This document shows, piece by piece, positions 49,401 to 58,360 of a DNA stretch of 64,000 nucleotides. The notes below the pieces were generated by a model that searched no databases, had not been told where the DNA came from, and saw only the letters and a list, made by a program, of their open reading frames with translations. This DNA is from Streptomyces lincolnensis (lineage in GTDB: Bacteria; Actinomycetota; Actinomycetes; Streptomycetales; Streptomycetaceae). Where the stretch lies: positions 159,845 to 223,844 of the forward strand of contig NZ_JAIHON010000016.1 of the NCBI RefSeq assembly GCF_021173675.1. Direction: 5' to 3'. Each line of letters starts with the position of its first letter. Position 1 is the first letter of the stretch. A program made the position numbers and the translations under genes.

Positions 49401-50885
49401 CTACGCCGCGAGCTTCGCCAGTGCCGCGTCGATGCGGGTCAGCGTGGTGTCCTTGCCCAGGATCTCCAGGGACTCGAAGAGGGGCAGGCCGACGGTGCGG
49501 CCGGTGACGGCGACGCGGACCGGGGCCTGGGCCTTGCCGAGCTTGAGGCCGTGGGCCTCGCCGGCGGCCAGGACGGCCTCCTTGAGGGACTCCGGCGAGG
49601 TCCAGTCCGCGGACTCCAGCTTCTCGCGGGCCGTACGCAGGAGCGCGTCCGAGCCCTCCTTCATCGCCTTCGTCCAGGACGGCTCGTCGAAGACCGGCTC
49701 CGGCAGGAACAGGAAGTCGACGTTGTCGGTGATCTCCGACAGGACCTTCAGGCGGGTCTGGGCGTGCGGGGCGATCGCCTGCCACTTGGCCTCGTCGAAG
49801 TCCTCCGGCGCCCAGGGCGCGAAGGGGGCCTTGAGCCAGGGGGCGCAGCGCTCGGTGAAGTCCTTCACGTCCAGCAGGCGGATGTGGTCGCCGTTGATCG
49901 CCTCGCACTTCTTCAGGTCGAAGCGGGCCGGGTTGGGGTTGACGTCCGCGATGTCGAAGGCCGCGGTCATCTCGTCCATCGTGAAGATGTCCTGGTCGGC
50001 CGAGAGCGACCAGCCCAGCAGCGAGAGGTAGTTGAGCAGGCCCTCGGGCAGGAAGCCGCGCTCGCGGTAGAGGTTCAGCGAGGACTGCGGGTCGCGCTTG
50101 GACAGCTTCTTGTTGCCCTCGCCCATGACGTACGGCAGGTGACCGAAGGCCGGGACCTCCTTCGCCACGCCCAGCTCGATCAGCGCCTTGTACAGGGCGA
50201 TCTGGCGGGGGGTGGAGGAGAGCAGGTCCTCGCCGCGCAGGACGTGGGTGATCTCCATCAGCGCGTCGTCGACCGGGTTCACCAGCGTGTAGAGGGGCGC
50301 GCCGTTGGCCCGGACGATCCCGTAGTCCGGGACGTTCTCCGGGGTGAAGGTCAGCTCGCCGCGGACCAGGTCCGTGAAGGTGATCGTCTCGTCGGGCATG
50401 CGGAAGCGGACGATCGGCTCGCGGCCCTGGGCCCGGTACTCCTCGACCTGGGCGGCAGTCAGCTCGCGGCAGTGACCGTCGTAGCCGGAGGGCCGGCCGG
50501 CGGCGCGGGCGGCCTCGCGGCGGGTGTCCAGCTCCTCCTGGGAGCAGTAGCAGCGGTAGGCGTGACCGGCGTCCAGGAGCTTGCCCGCGATGTCCTTGTA
50601 GAGGTCCATCCGCTGCGACTGGCGGTACGGCGCGTGCGGGCCGCCGACCTCGGGGCCCTCGTCCCAGTCGAAGCCCAGCCAGCGCATCGAGTCGAGCAGC
50701 TGCGTGTACGACTCCTCGGAGTCGCGGGCCGCGTCGGTGTCCTCGATGCGGAAGACCAGGGTGCCCTGGTGGTGCCGCGCGAACGCCCAGTTGAACAGGG
50801 CGGTGCGGACCAGGCCCACATGGGGGTTACCGGTGGGCGAGGGGCAGAAACGTACGCGAACGGGGGAGCCGGGTGCGCTAGCCAC
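49401..50885 (-). CDS. gltX: Glutamyl-tRNA synthetase GltX
   Basis: Class I synthetase of 494 residues with the HIGH-type motif CPSPTGNPHVGLVRTALFNW near residue 15-30 and KKLSKRD near 250. Actinobacteria lack a glutaminyl-tRNA synthetase; their GluRS also charges tRNA-Gln with Glu, later amidated by GatCAB. I chose the GTG giving MASAPGSPVRVRF, which overlaps the end of the FAH gene by 8 nt; a TTG three codons upstream is the alternative. The tRNA-Glu/Gln array lies 1.3 kb downstream on the same strand. Confidence 0.96.
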   Translation of the reverse strand: MASAPGSPVRVRFCPSPTGNPHVGLVRTALFNWAFARHHQGTLVFRIEDTDAARDSEESYTQLLDSMRWLGFDWDEGPEVGGPHAPYRQSQRMDLYKDIAGKLLDAGHAYRCYCSQEELDTRREAARAAGRPSGYDGHCRELTAAQVEEYRAQGREPIVRFRMPDETITFTDLVRGELTFTPENVPDYGIVRANGAPLYTLVNPVDDALMEITHVLRGEDLLSSTPRQIALYKALIELGVAKEVPAFGHLPYVMGEGNKKLSKRDPQSSLNLYRERGFLPEGLLNYLSLLGWSLSADQDIFTMDEMTAAFDIADVNPNPARFDLKKCEAINGDHIRLLDVKDFTERCAPWLKAPFAPWAPEDFDEAKWQAIAPHAQTRLKVLSEITDNVDFLFLPEPVFDEPSWTKAMKEGSDALLRTAREKLESADWTSPESLKEAVLAAGEAHGLKLGKAQAPVRVAVTGRTVGLPLFESLEILGKDTTLTRIDAALAKLAA

Positions 50886-51663
50886 GCTTGACAACCTTGT
50901 TGGTGAGAGTGCCGATGCCTTCGATGGTGACGGCGACCTCGTCGCCGACGGTGAGCGGCCCGACGCCTGCCGGGGTGCCCGTGAGGATCACGTCGCCGGG
51001 GAGCAGCGTCATGGCCTCGGAGATGTTGACGATCAGATCCTCGATGCCGTGGATCATCTCGCTGGTGCGGCCGAGCTGGCGTTGTTCGCCGTTGACCGTG
51101 AGCTGGACGGTCAGGTCGGACGCCGTCTCCAGGTCGAGGTCCGTCTCCACCCAGGGGCCCAGCGGGCAGGAGGTGTCGAAGCCCTTGGCCCGGGCCCACT
51201 GCTTCTCGCGCTTCTGCACGTCACGGGCGGTGACGTCGTTCGCGCAGGTGTAGCCGAAGATCACGTCCTTGACGCGCTCGCGCGGGACCTCACGGCACAT
51301 GCGCCCGATGACGACGGCGAGCTCGGCCTCGTGGTGCAGTTCCTCGGAGAAGGAGGGGTACTGGATCTCGTCGCCGGGGCCGATCACCGAGGTGGAGGGC
51401 TTGAAGAAGGCGAACGGGGCGTCGGGGACCTCGTTGCCCAGTTCCCTGGCGTGCTCGGCGTAGTTGCGGCCGAAGGCCACGACCTTGTTGGGCAGCACCG
51501 GCGGCAGCAGACGCACCTTGTTGACCGGGACCTTCGTACCGGAGAGCTCGAAGTCCGCGAACGGGATGCCCTTGATGATGTCGAGGACGAGCTCGTCCGG
51601 CCTGTCGCCCTCGACCGCGCCGAAGGCGACGTTCCCGTCGATGGAGAATCTGGCGATGCGCAC
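50878..51663 (-). CDS. Fumarylacetoacetate hydrolase (FAH) family protein
   Basis: A 261-residue protein with an N-terminal DUF2437-like segment and a FAH fold: KVVAFGRNYAEHARELG, then metal-site residues in HHEAELAVVIG (E-x-E pattern) and GYTCANDVTARDVQ, and TGTPAGVGPL near the C terminus. Such enzymes cleave C-C bonds of oxo acids or act as oxaloacetate/acylpyruvate hydrolases; the substrate here is not clear. The start is GTG with AGGATCCC. It overlaps gltX, and streptomycetes usually keep this pair. Confidence 0.9.
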   Translation of the reverse strand: MRIARFSIDGNVAFGAVEGDRPDELVLDIIKGIPFADFELSGTKVPVNKVRLLPPVLPNKVVAFGRNYAEHARELGNEVPDAPFAFFKPSTSVIGPGDEIQYPSFSEELHHEAELAVVIGRMCREVPRERVKDVIFGYTCANDVTARDVQKREKQWARAKGFDTSCPLGPWVETDLDLETASDLTVQLTVNGEQRQLGRTSEMIHGIEDLIVNISEAMTLLPGDVILTGTPAGVGPLTVGDEVAVTIEGIGTLTNKVVKRG

Positions 51664-51808
51664 GGGATCCTGGCGCCCCTCACTGAGTCACTGAGCTGCT
51701 GGAGTCTGACGCTCCAGGCTAACGCGGCACAGGGCGGGCGCCTCGCGGATGCCGCGGGACGCCCTCGACCCGGCCGGTGACGCCGGTGATCCACCCGTGA
51801 TCTACGAT

Positions 51809-52000
51809 CTACTCCTGGGCCGCGCCCACCTGGACCGCGCCCGCCGAGGCGGGCATCTCCATAAGGATCGTGCGCCGCGGATTGGCGGTCTGGGCCGGCA
51901 GGTCGACGGAGTGCTCCGGCTGCTCCACGGTCTGCAGTTCGTCGGCGTCCTTCAGGTGCGCCAGCGTGGTGCGTCGCGGGTTGGCGATCTTGTGGAACAT
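51809..52000 (-). CDS. Small peptide gene with two ANPRRT motifs
   Basis: A 63-residue product, MFHKIANPRRTTLAHLKDAD onward. IANPRRTTL at 5-13 and TANPRRTIL at 38-46 are near-identical, while the codons used differ, so the repeat is kept at protein level. There is no signal peptide, membrane segment or cysteine. ATG or a GTG five codons earlier (52014-52016 region) could be the start. Function unknown. The leader to the divergent conservon is unusually long. A regulatory or ribosomally made peptide precursor is one option, but no maturation genes are near. Confidence 0.65.
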   Translation of the reverse strand: MFHKIANPRRTTLAHLKDADELQTVEQPEHSVDLPAQTANPRRTILMEMPASAGAVQVGAAQE

Positions 52001-52581
52001 CGTCGTCGTCTTCACGGTTGTACTCGACCTCGATGGTTGTGAGTTGGCAGATTCTGCCTTCTTGTAAAGCGTCAGGCTAAACACGCCATTCCCCGCCGAA
52101 GCCGCGAAGACCCTGTGACTGCTGTGTGAGTTTGCTCACTGACCTATGGGCATAACGGACAATTGCGAACCTCAACCCACCCCAACGAAACGGACATTGA
52201 CTCCCTGAAGCCCTCATTCCGCTCCTGATCATGGCGACTGGGACACCCGGTACCCCCAGGAGACTCGCGGGCATAAGTCCGTTATGCGGGAGATCAGTTG
52301 CCACACGTGGTGACTTCGCACTCACGTTCTGTCACGCCGGTCACGCCCTGACCCACGGGCCTTGTTGGAGATCCGGCACTGTGCTGGAATTCCACGGACC
52401 GCCGCGGGATCGAGCCGGCGCGCAGGGGGCGCAGAGAAGCGCCGAGCGGCGGTGAGAAGGGGGAGCCAGCGCCGGTCACTCACGACCACCAGGGTGCGTA
52501 ATTCAGGACGCCCCCTACGACGCCGACACCGTGTCCTTCCGTTCATCCGGAAGGGCGCCTGGTCCAGAGGTTGCGACGCTA
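52001..52581. promoter_or_regulatory. Divergent region between the peptide gene and cvnA1, with paired inverted sites
   Basis: 581 bp with no supported gene. CATAACGGAC (52151-52160) and its exact complement GTCCGTTATG (52277-52286) form a long-range inverted pair, each next to GGGCATAA. The second is also a local palindrome (GCATAA-5-TTATGC). On the peptide-gene strand TTCGCA and TAGGTC with 17-bp spacing near 52145-52175 may be a promoter. These could be binding sites for one regulator of both units. Confidence 0.5.
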
Positions 52582-55500
52582 GTGCAGGGACGTTTCAAGA
52601 GGGATGGCAGTGCTTCGGCGGAGCCGGAGCCGCGTGGCGGGACCGGTCCGATGGCCGGCGGCTCCTCGCCCCAGCACGCCCAGAACCCGGGCACGGCCCC
52701 GTCCGGCGACGGCGGTGAGCGCTCCGGGCGCCCCGGTGCGTCGTCAGCGTCGTCGAGCCCGTCCGCTCCGACCACACCGGCGGTGAAGCCGCCGAAGGGC
52801 CCGTCCGGCCCCGGCCCCCGAATAGCGCTGCGCAACTGGCGCATCTCCACGCGTCTGGTCGCTCTGCTCACGCTCCCGGTGGTGGCGGCCACCTCGCTGG
52901 GCGCGCTGCGTATCAACGACTCGATGGACGACATCCAGCAGCTCGACAACATGAAGCTGCTGACGGAGATGACCAAGCAGGCCACCGAGCTGGCCGCCGC
53001 GCTCCAGGAGGAGCGCGACCAGTCGGCCGGTCCGCTCTCGCACAAGACGGGGACCTCGACCGACTACACGGTCAAGGGCTACCGGGACAAGACGGACCGG
53101 GCGGTCGACACCTTCAAGGCCGCCGCCGAGGACATCGACACCCCCTCCGAGGACAGCAACCTCCAGGGCGTCCGCGAGAACCTCGTCGGTCTCGTCCGCG
53201 ACTTGGCGGGTCTGTCGAAGATCCGCTCCTCGGCCTACACGACCGACGGCAACACCTCCCAGACGGTCGAGGGCTACCACCGCCTCATCAGCAACCTGCT
53301 GGAACTCTCGCAGGACATGGCGGAGGCCACGAGCAACCCCGAGATGATCCAGCGCACGCGCGCCCTGGCGGCCTTCTCGTCCGCCAAGGAGTACGCGTCC
53401 GTGCAGCGCGCGATCCTCGCGGCGGCCCTCCCCGTCAGCAACAACACCGCGGGCGACCTCACCGAGAGCGACCGCCTCTACGCCGAGGGCGCGCTCCAGA
53501 GCGAGGAGTCCGACCTCGCCAGCTTCCGCAGCATCTACGGCACGGACGCCGCCCCCGAGCTCCTCAAGCCCGTCCAGGAGGGCAACCCGACCATCCAGGC
53601 CACCGACCTCTACGCGGCCCGTGCCCTGGGCCGTACGGACGGTCTGGCCGGTCTGGACAAGCGGTCGTACAAGGACTGGGTGGACGACAGCTCGATCAAG
53701 ATCGAGCAGATGGGCAACATCGAGCACACGCTCCTGGAGCAGATGGAGCAGAAGGCCCGCGAGCTGCGCAACGAGTCGGAGCGCGACGCGATCATCTCGG
53801 GTGCGCTGATCCTGATCGTTCTCGGTATCTCGCTGGTCGGCGCGTTCGTCGTGGCCCGCTCCATGATCCGCTCGCTGCGCCGCCTCCAGGAGTCCGCCAA
53901 CAAGGTCGCCCAGGACCGGCTGCCCGAGCTGGTCAAGCAGCTGTCCGAGTCCGACCCGCAGGACGTCGACACCTCCGTCGAGTCGGTCGGTGTGCACTCC
54001 CGGGACGAGATCGGCCAGGTCGCCGCGGCCTTCGACGACGTGCACCGCGAGGCGGTCCGCCTCGCCGCCGAGCAGGCCCTGCTGCGGGGCAACGTCAACG
54101 CGATGTTCACCAACCTCTCGCGCCGCTCCCAGGGCCTCATCCAGCGCCAGCTCTCGCTGATCTCCGAACTGGAGTCCCGCGAGGCCGACCCGGACCAGCT
54201 GTCCTCGCTGTTCAAGCTCGACCACCTCGCGACGCGTATGCGCCGTAACGGTGAGAACCTCCTCGTCCTCGCGGGTGAGGAGCCCGGCCGCCGGTGGACC
54301 CGCCCGGTCCCGCTGGTCGACGTGCTCCGCGCCGCCGCGTCCGAGGTGGAGCAGTACGAGCGCATCGAGCTGGCCTCCGTGCCGACCACCGAGGTCGCCG
54401 GCCGCGTGGTCAACGACCTCGTCCACCTGCTCGCCGAGCTCCTTGAGAACGCCACCTCGTTCTCCTCCCCGCAGACCAAGGTCAAGGTCACCGGTCACGC
54501 GCTGCCCGACGGCCGGGTGCTGATCGAGATCCACGACACCGGCATCGGCCTCTCCCCCGAGGACCTCGCCGCGATCAACGAGCGGCTCGCCTCGCCGCCC
54601 ACCGTGGACGTCTCCGTCTCCCGCCGCATGGGTCTGTTCGTGGTCGGCCGGCTGTCGCAGCGCCACGGCATCCGCATCCAGCTGCGGCCCTCCGACTCCG
54701 GCGGTACGACCGCGCTGGTCATGCTCCCCGTCGACGTCGCCCAGGGCGGCAAGAAGCCCGCTCCGGGCAAGCCCGGCCAGGGCGGTCCCTCCGGGGGCGG
54801 TGCCGCGGCGGCTGCCGCCGCCGGTGTCGCCGCCGCCCGTCGTGGCGGTGGCCAGCCGGGTGGCGGTCCCCTCGGTGCCGGTGCTCCCGGCGGCGGCGCT
54901 CTCGGCGCCGGTGCGCCCACGGGTGGCCGGCTCAACGCCGGTCAGGGTCCGCGGGCCGCACTGCCGGGCCGCGACAACGGCGGTCGTCCGGGTGGACCGG
55001 GCGGGGCGCGCGGGCCGCAGGGTCCGGGTGCGCCGCAGGGCCGGCCGGCTCCGGCCGGTGCGGGCTCCGGTTTCGGCGGTCAGGCTCCGGGTGCTCCGCA
55101 GGGCCTCCAGGCCGCGGGCACGGGCGGGCCGCAGGACGCCTTCGGTGGTGGCCAGGACTCGTTCGGCAGTGGCCGCGACGCCTTCGGCGGCGGTCAGGAC
55201 GCCTTCGGCGGTTCCCGGAATCCCGCGCCCCCGTCGCAGTCGCCCTCCGGCACCGGCGGTGAGCAGCAGCAGTCCCGGCGTCGCCGGCCGCAGCTGCCGG
55301 GTCGCGGCGGTCCGCGGGCCGAGCTGCCCGGTGGCAACCCGCAGCAGCCCCGCACGCCCAGCTGGAGCGACGAGAACGCGCAGCCTCCGGTGCCGCGGGC
55401 CTCGCTGGACACCCCGCGCGGCCACGACGAGCAGGACTCGGCGCACACCTCGCGGATGCCGCGGATCGACGACCGGCAGGGTCCGGGCGCGACCACGGAG

Positions 55501-56475
55501 ATGCCGGCGATCCCGCGCCCCGACGGCCGCCAGGGCCCCGGGCCGGCCGACGACTTCACCCGCTCCGACTTCGACCTCCCGCAGAACACCGGACAGTTCC
55601 CCCGTCCGGGCACCGGCGGACCGAACGGCCGTGGCGACCAGAACGCCCAGAGCGGCGACGGCGGCTCGTTCGTCCGCTCGGACGTCTTCGGCGCCCCCGG
55701 CCAGAACACCCCGTCCACCACGGGCCAGTTCGCCTCTCCGCAGGCGTACGACAACGGTTCCACCGGCCAGTTCGCCATGCCGGGCACCGACAACGGGGCT
55801 ACCGGCCCGTTCAGCCGGCCCGGTTACGACGACGGCTCCACCGGGCAGCACGCCCTGCCCGGCCGGAACCAGGGTGAGACCTCCTCCATCACGGGCCAGT
55901 TCGACCGCCCGCAGGTCAACGGCAACCAGGGCGCCGACTTCGGTGCCCCGCGTCCGCCGATGCCGCCGCGTCCGCAGCAGCGTCCCGCCCGCCAGGAGCC
56001 CGAGGCGCTGCCGCCCGCGGGCCCCGGCGACGGACGGACGCCGCTGTACGACACGCTGGAGACCAACTGGTTCCACGGCGGCCCCCAGGAGCAGCAGAGC
56101 GGCAACGGCTCGGCTCCGGCGGCCCCGCAGCAGTCCCCGGCTCCGGCCGCTCCTCAACGTCCCGCAACCGGCTCCTGGCGCAGCTCGCCGAACGACGATC
56201 TCGTTCGGCAGGCGGAGCGCGTACGGCAGCCGGCCGCGGGCGGTGTCACCACCTCCGGTCTGCCGCGCCGGGTACCCCGGGCGAACCTCGTCCCGGGCAC
56301 GGCGCAGCAGCAACAGCACCAAGCCGGTCCGCAGGTCTCGCGTGCGCCTGACGACGTACGCGGCCGGCTGACCAATCTCCGTCGGGGCATCGCGCAGGGT
56401 CGACAGGCGGGTACCGGCCCCGGTACCGGCCAGACCGGTAGCTTCCCGAGCCCCACTCACCAGCAGGAGCGTTAG
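52582..56475 (+). CDS. cvnA1: Conservon sensor CvnA1 (histidine-kinase-like)
   Basis: Membrane sensor of a four-gene conservon, thought to work with CvnB-D like a receptor/G-protein module. About 1297 residues: a Pro/Ser-rich N terminus, TM1 near 92-110, an extracellular nitrate-sensor-like helical domain (about 111-400), TM2 near 403-428, HAMP, then an ATPase domain with N box LLAELLENATSF near 617, EIHDTGIGLSPED near 648 and RRMGLFVVGRLSQRHG near 682. A disordered tail of over 500 residues (Gly/Pro/Gln-rich, several TGQF-type repeats) ends in a conserved GLPRRVP/NLRRG segment. The start is uncertain: the GTG at 52582 has AGAGG upstream; a GTG at 52531 is possible. Confidence 0.93.
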   Translation: MQGRFKRDGSASAEPEPRGGTGPMAGGSSPQHAQNPGTAPSGDGGERSGRPGASSASSSPSAPTTPAVKPPKGPSGPGPRIALRNWRISTRLVALLTLPVVAATSLGALRINDSMDDIQQLDNMKLLTEMTKQATELAAALQEERDQSAGPLSHKTGTSTDYTVKGYRDKTDRAVDTFKAAAEDIDTPSEDSNLQGVRENLVGLVRDLAGLSKIRSSAYTTDGNTSQTVEGYHRLISNLLELSQDMAEATSNPEMIQRTRALAAFSSAKEYASVQRAILAAALPVSNNTAGDLTESDRLYAEGALQSEESDLASFRSIYGTDAAPELLKPVQEGNPTIQATDLYAARALGRTDGLAGLDKRSYKDWVDDSSIKIEQMGNIEHTLLEQMEQKARELRNESERDAIISGALILIVLGISLVGAFVVARSMIRSLRRLQESANKVAQDRLPELVKQLSESDPQDVDTSVESVGVHSRDEIGQVAAAFDDVHREAVRLAAEQALLRGNVNAMFTNLSRRSQGLIQRQLSLISELESREADPDQLSSLFKLDHLATRMRRNGENLLVLAGEEPGRRWTRPVPLVDVLRAAASEVEQYERIELASVPTTEVAGRVVNDLVHLLAELLENATSFSSPQTKVKVTGHALPDGRVLIEIHDTGIGLSPEDLAAINERLASPPTVDVSVSRRMGLFVVGRLSQRHGIRIQLRPSDSGGTTALVMLPVDVAQGGKKPAPGKPGQGGPSGGGAAAAAAAGVAAARRGGGQPGGGPLGAGAPGGGALGAGAPTGGRLNAGQGPRAALPGRDNGGRPGGPGGARGPQGPGAPQGRPAPAGAGSGFGGQAPGAPQGLQAAGTGGPQDAFGGGQDSFGSGRDAFGGGQDAFGGSRNPAPPSQSPSGTGGEQQQSRRRRPQLPGRGGPRAELPGGNPQQPRTPSWSDENAQPPVPRASLDTPRGHDEQDSAHTSRMPRIDDRQGPGATTEMPAIPRPDGRQGPGPADDFTRSDFDLPQNTGQFPRPGTGGPNGRGDQNAQSGDGGSFVRSDVFGAPGQNTPSTTGQFASPQAYDNGSTGQFAMPGTDNGATGPFSRPGYDDGSTGQHALPGRNQGETSSITGQFDRPQVNGNQGADFGAPRPPMPPRPQQRPARQEPEALPPAGPGDGRTPLYDTLETNWFHGGPQEQQSGNGSAPAAPQQSPAPAAPQRPATGSWRSSPNDDLVRQAERVRQPAAGGVTTSGLPRRVPRANLVPGTAQQQQHQAGPQVSRAPDDVRGRLTNLRRGIAQGRQAGTGPGTGQTGSFPSPTHQQER

Positions 56476-56898
56476 TTGAGTCCGATGAGCCAGGCGGCAC
56501 AGAACCTGAACTGGTTGATCACCAACTTCGTGGACAACACCCCCGGGGTGTCCCACACCGTCGTCGTGTCCGCCGACGGCCTGCTGCTGGCAATGTCCGA
56601 GGGTTTTCCGCGTGACCGGGCCGATCAGCTGGCGGCGGTCGCGTCGGGACTGACCTCACTGACGGCCGGCGCCTCCCGGATCTTCGAGGGCGGCGACGTG
56701 GCACAGACGGTCGTCGAGATGGAACGGGGATTTCTCTTCCTCATGTCCATCTCGGACGGTTCGTCGCTGGCCGTCCTCGCCCACCCCGACTGCGACATCG
56801 GTCTCGTCGGTTACGAGATGGCACTCCTGGTCGACCGTGCGGGCGCGGTACTCACGCCCGACCTGCGCGCCGAACTCCAGGGAAGTCTGCTCCACTGA
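56476..56898 (+). CDS. cvnB1: Conservon roadblock/LC7 protein CvnB1
   Basis: A 140-residue roadblock/MglB-like protein: NLNWLITNFVDNTPGVSHTV, VVSADGLLLAMSEGF, LTSLTAGASRIFEGG. Such proteins regulate small GTPases, here CvnD1. A TTG start directly after the cvnA1 stop is favoured because AGGAG lies six bases before it inside the last cvnA1 codons; an ATG three codons later is the alternative. This implies coupling to cvnA1. About 110 bp separate it from cvnC1. Confidence 0.94.
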   Translation: MSPMSQAAQNLNWLITNFVDNTPGVSHTVVVSADGLLLAMSEGFPRDRADQLAAVASGLTSLTAGASRIFEGGDVAQTVVEMERGFLFLMSISDGSSLAVLAHPDCDIGLVGYEMALLVDRAGAVLTPDLRAELQGSLLH

Positions 56899-57009
56899 CC
56901 CGCACGAATCCAACCCCCCTCACCACATCACCGTCCGGCCGCCACAGTCCCCCCACCGGCCTCGTCAGACGGCTTGACTGACCGACTTGCTGTCCCGCCC
57001 GGAGGATTC

Positions 57010-57405
57010 ATGACCCCGCCCACCGCCTCTCATGATCCGTACGCGGAGCCGTACGAGGATGAGGGCGACCAGCCGCTGGTACGTCCGTACGCGATGACCG
57101 GCGGCCGGACCCGGCCGCGCTACCAGCTCGCCATCGAGGCCCTGATCAGCACCACGGCCGACCCGGCGGCGCTCATGGGGCTGCTCCCTGAGCACCAGCG
57201 CATCTGCCACCTCTGCCGTGAGGTGAAGTCCGTCGCCGAGGTCTCGGCGCTGCTGGCCATGCCGTTGGGTGTGGCCCGGATTCTTGTCGCGGACCTCGCG
57301 GAGGCCGGCCTCGTCGCCATTCACCAGCCCGGCGGCGACGAGTCCACTGGCGCTCCGGACGTGACACTGCTCGAAAGGGTGCTCAGTGGACTTCGCAAGC
57401 TCTGA
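57010..57405 (+). CDS. cvnC1: Conservon DUF742 protein CvnC1
   Basis: A 131-residue DUF742 protein: VRPYAMTGGRTRPRYQLAIE, EHQRICHLCREVKSVAEVSA (with a CHLC pair) and a winged-helix-like VARILVADLAEAGLVAIHQP. Its role in the conservon complex is unknown. ATG has a perfect GGAGG. The 3' end overlaps cvnD1 by 20 nt. Confidence 0.95.
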   Translation: MTPPTASHDPYAEPYEDEGDQPLVRPYAMTGGRTRPRYQLAIEALISTTADPAALMGLLPEHQRICHLCREVKSVAEVSALLAMPLGVARILVADLAEAGLVAIHQPGGDESTGAPDVTLLERVLSGLRKL

Positions 57406-57961
57406 CGGAGGCCGGGCGACCACTTCCGCCAAGATCGTGGTCGCGGGCGGCTTCGGCGTGGGCAAGACCACGTTCGTCGGCGCCGTCTCCGAGATCAACC
57501 CGCTGCGCACCGAGGCCGTCATGACGTCCGCGAGCGCGGGCATCGACGACCTCACCCACACCGGGGACAAGACGACCACCACGGTCGCCATGGACTTCGG
57601 CCGCATCACCCTGGACCAGGACCTGATCCTGTACCTCTTCGGTACGCCGGGTCAGGACCGCTTCTGGTTCATGTGGGACGACCTGGTGCGCGGCGCGATC
57701 GGCGCGGTGGTCCTGGTCGACACCCGCCGTCTGGCCGACTGCTTCCCGGCGGTCGACTACTTCGAGAACAGCGGTCTGCCGTTCGTCGTCGCCCTCAACG
57801 GCTTCGACGGACACCAGCCCTACCAGCCGGAAGAGGTGCGCGAGGCCCTGCAGATCGGCCCCGACACCCCGATCATCACCACCGACGCCCGACACCGCTC
57901 GGATGCCAAGGGCGCACTGATCACGCTGGTGGAGCACGCTTTGATGGCCCGCCTGCGGTAA
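57386..57961 (+). CDS. cvnD1: Conservon Ras-like GTPase CvnD1
   Basis: A 191-residue small GTPase of the MglA/Cvn type. P-loop GGFGVGKTT at 21-29, switch II LFGTPGQDRF at 84-93 (in place of DxxG), and base-specificity NGFD at 138-141 in place of NKxD. It probably cycles under CvnB control and signals from CvnA. The GTG start lies inside the cvnC1 3' end, with AAGGG upstream. Confidence 0.96.
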   Translation: MDFASSDGGRATTSAKIVVAGGFGVGKTTFVGAVSEINPLRTEAVMTSASAGIDDLTHTGDKTTTTVAMDFGRITLDQDLILYLFGTPGQDRFWFMWDDLVRGAIGAVVLVDTRRLADCFPAVDYFENSGLPFVVALNGFDGHQPYQPEEVREALQIGPDTPIITTDARHRSDAKGALITLVEHALMARLR

Positions 57962-58032
57962 CTCCCCAGGCACATCACGAGTGGGTACCCAAGTCGGCAG
58001 CGCCATACGGCAGTTGTCGTAGATGCGGCGGA

Positions 58033-58060
58033 GCCGACTGTGTCCTTTGACACGGTCGGC
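58033..58060 (+). terminator. First hairpin after cvn1
   Basis: GCCGAC-TGTGTC / GACAC-GGTCGGC imperfect stem with a CTTT loop, 70 bp after the cvnD1 stop. Confidence 0.55.
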
Positions 58061-58143
58061 CCCGGTGTTCATAACGTTTCGGCAGAGGAATCGGGTGGTA
58101 CGGCCACGCGTCGCGGTCAACCGATGCCGCTGCGCGCACAAAG

Positions 58144-58163
58144 GCCCCGTCTTTTGACGGGGC
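58144..58163 (+). terminator. Second terminator after cvn1
   Basis: Eight-base perfect stem GCCCCGTC / GACGGGGC with a TTTT loop, followed by CTCTTT. Intrinsic-terminator form. Confidence 0.75.
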
Positions 58164-58360
58164 TCGCTCTTTATGACCGTTTTATCTGGGGCTTACATCA
58201 CTTCGAATCCACGCCCTCCACTGTTTGGAGGAGCGTAGGCGGACGTGCTGGAATGCCTGAACTGCCCAATAGTCAAAGACGTACTCACGGTCGAGGCGTA
58301 CTGGGCTCTGAGACACTGCGGCACAACGTTGGTGCCGACCGCCGGAAGGTTGTTGGTCGA

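Larger units (their letters stand above)
57962..58360. other. Region between the two conservons
   Basis: 399 bp. It begins with two terminators for cvn1 and then should hold the cvn2 promoter. The stretch 58160-58260 is less GC-rich than its surroundings. I see no clear -35/-10 pair and no gene; reading frames here only extend cvnA2 upstream. Confidence 0.5.

Noticed and set aside
52744..56556. Minus-strand open frame of 1270 codons
   Set aside because: Shadow of cvnA1: low-complexity Arg/Gly/Leu sequence, with no ribosome binding site and no motif.
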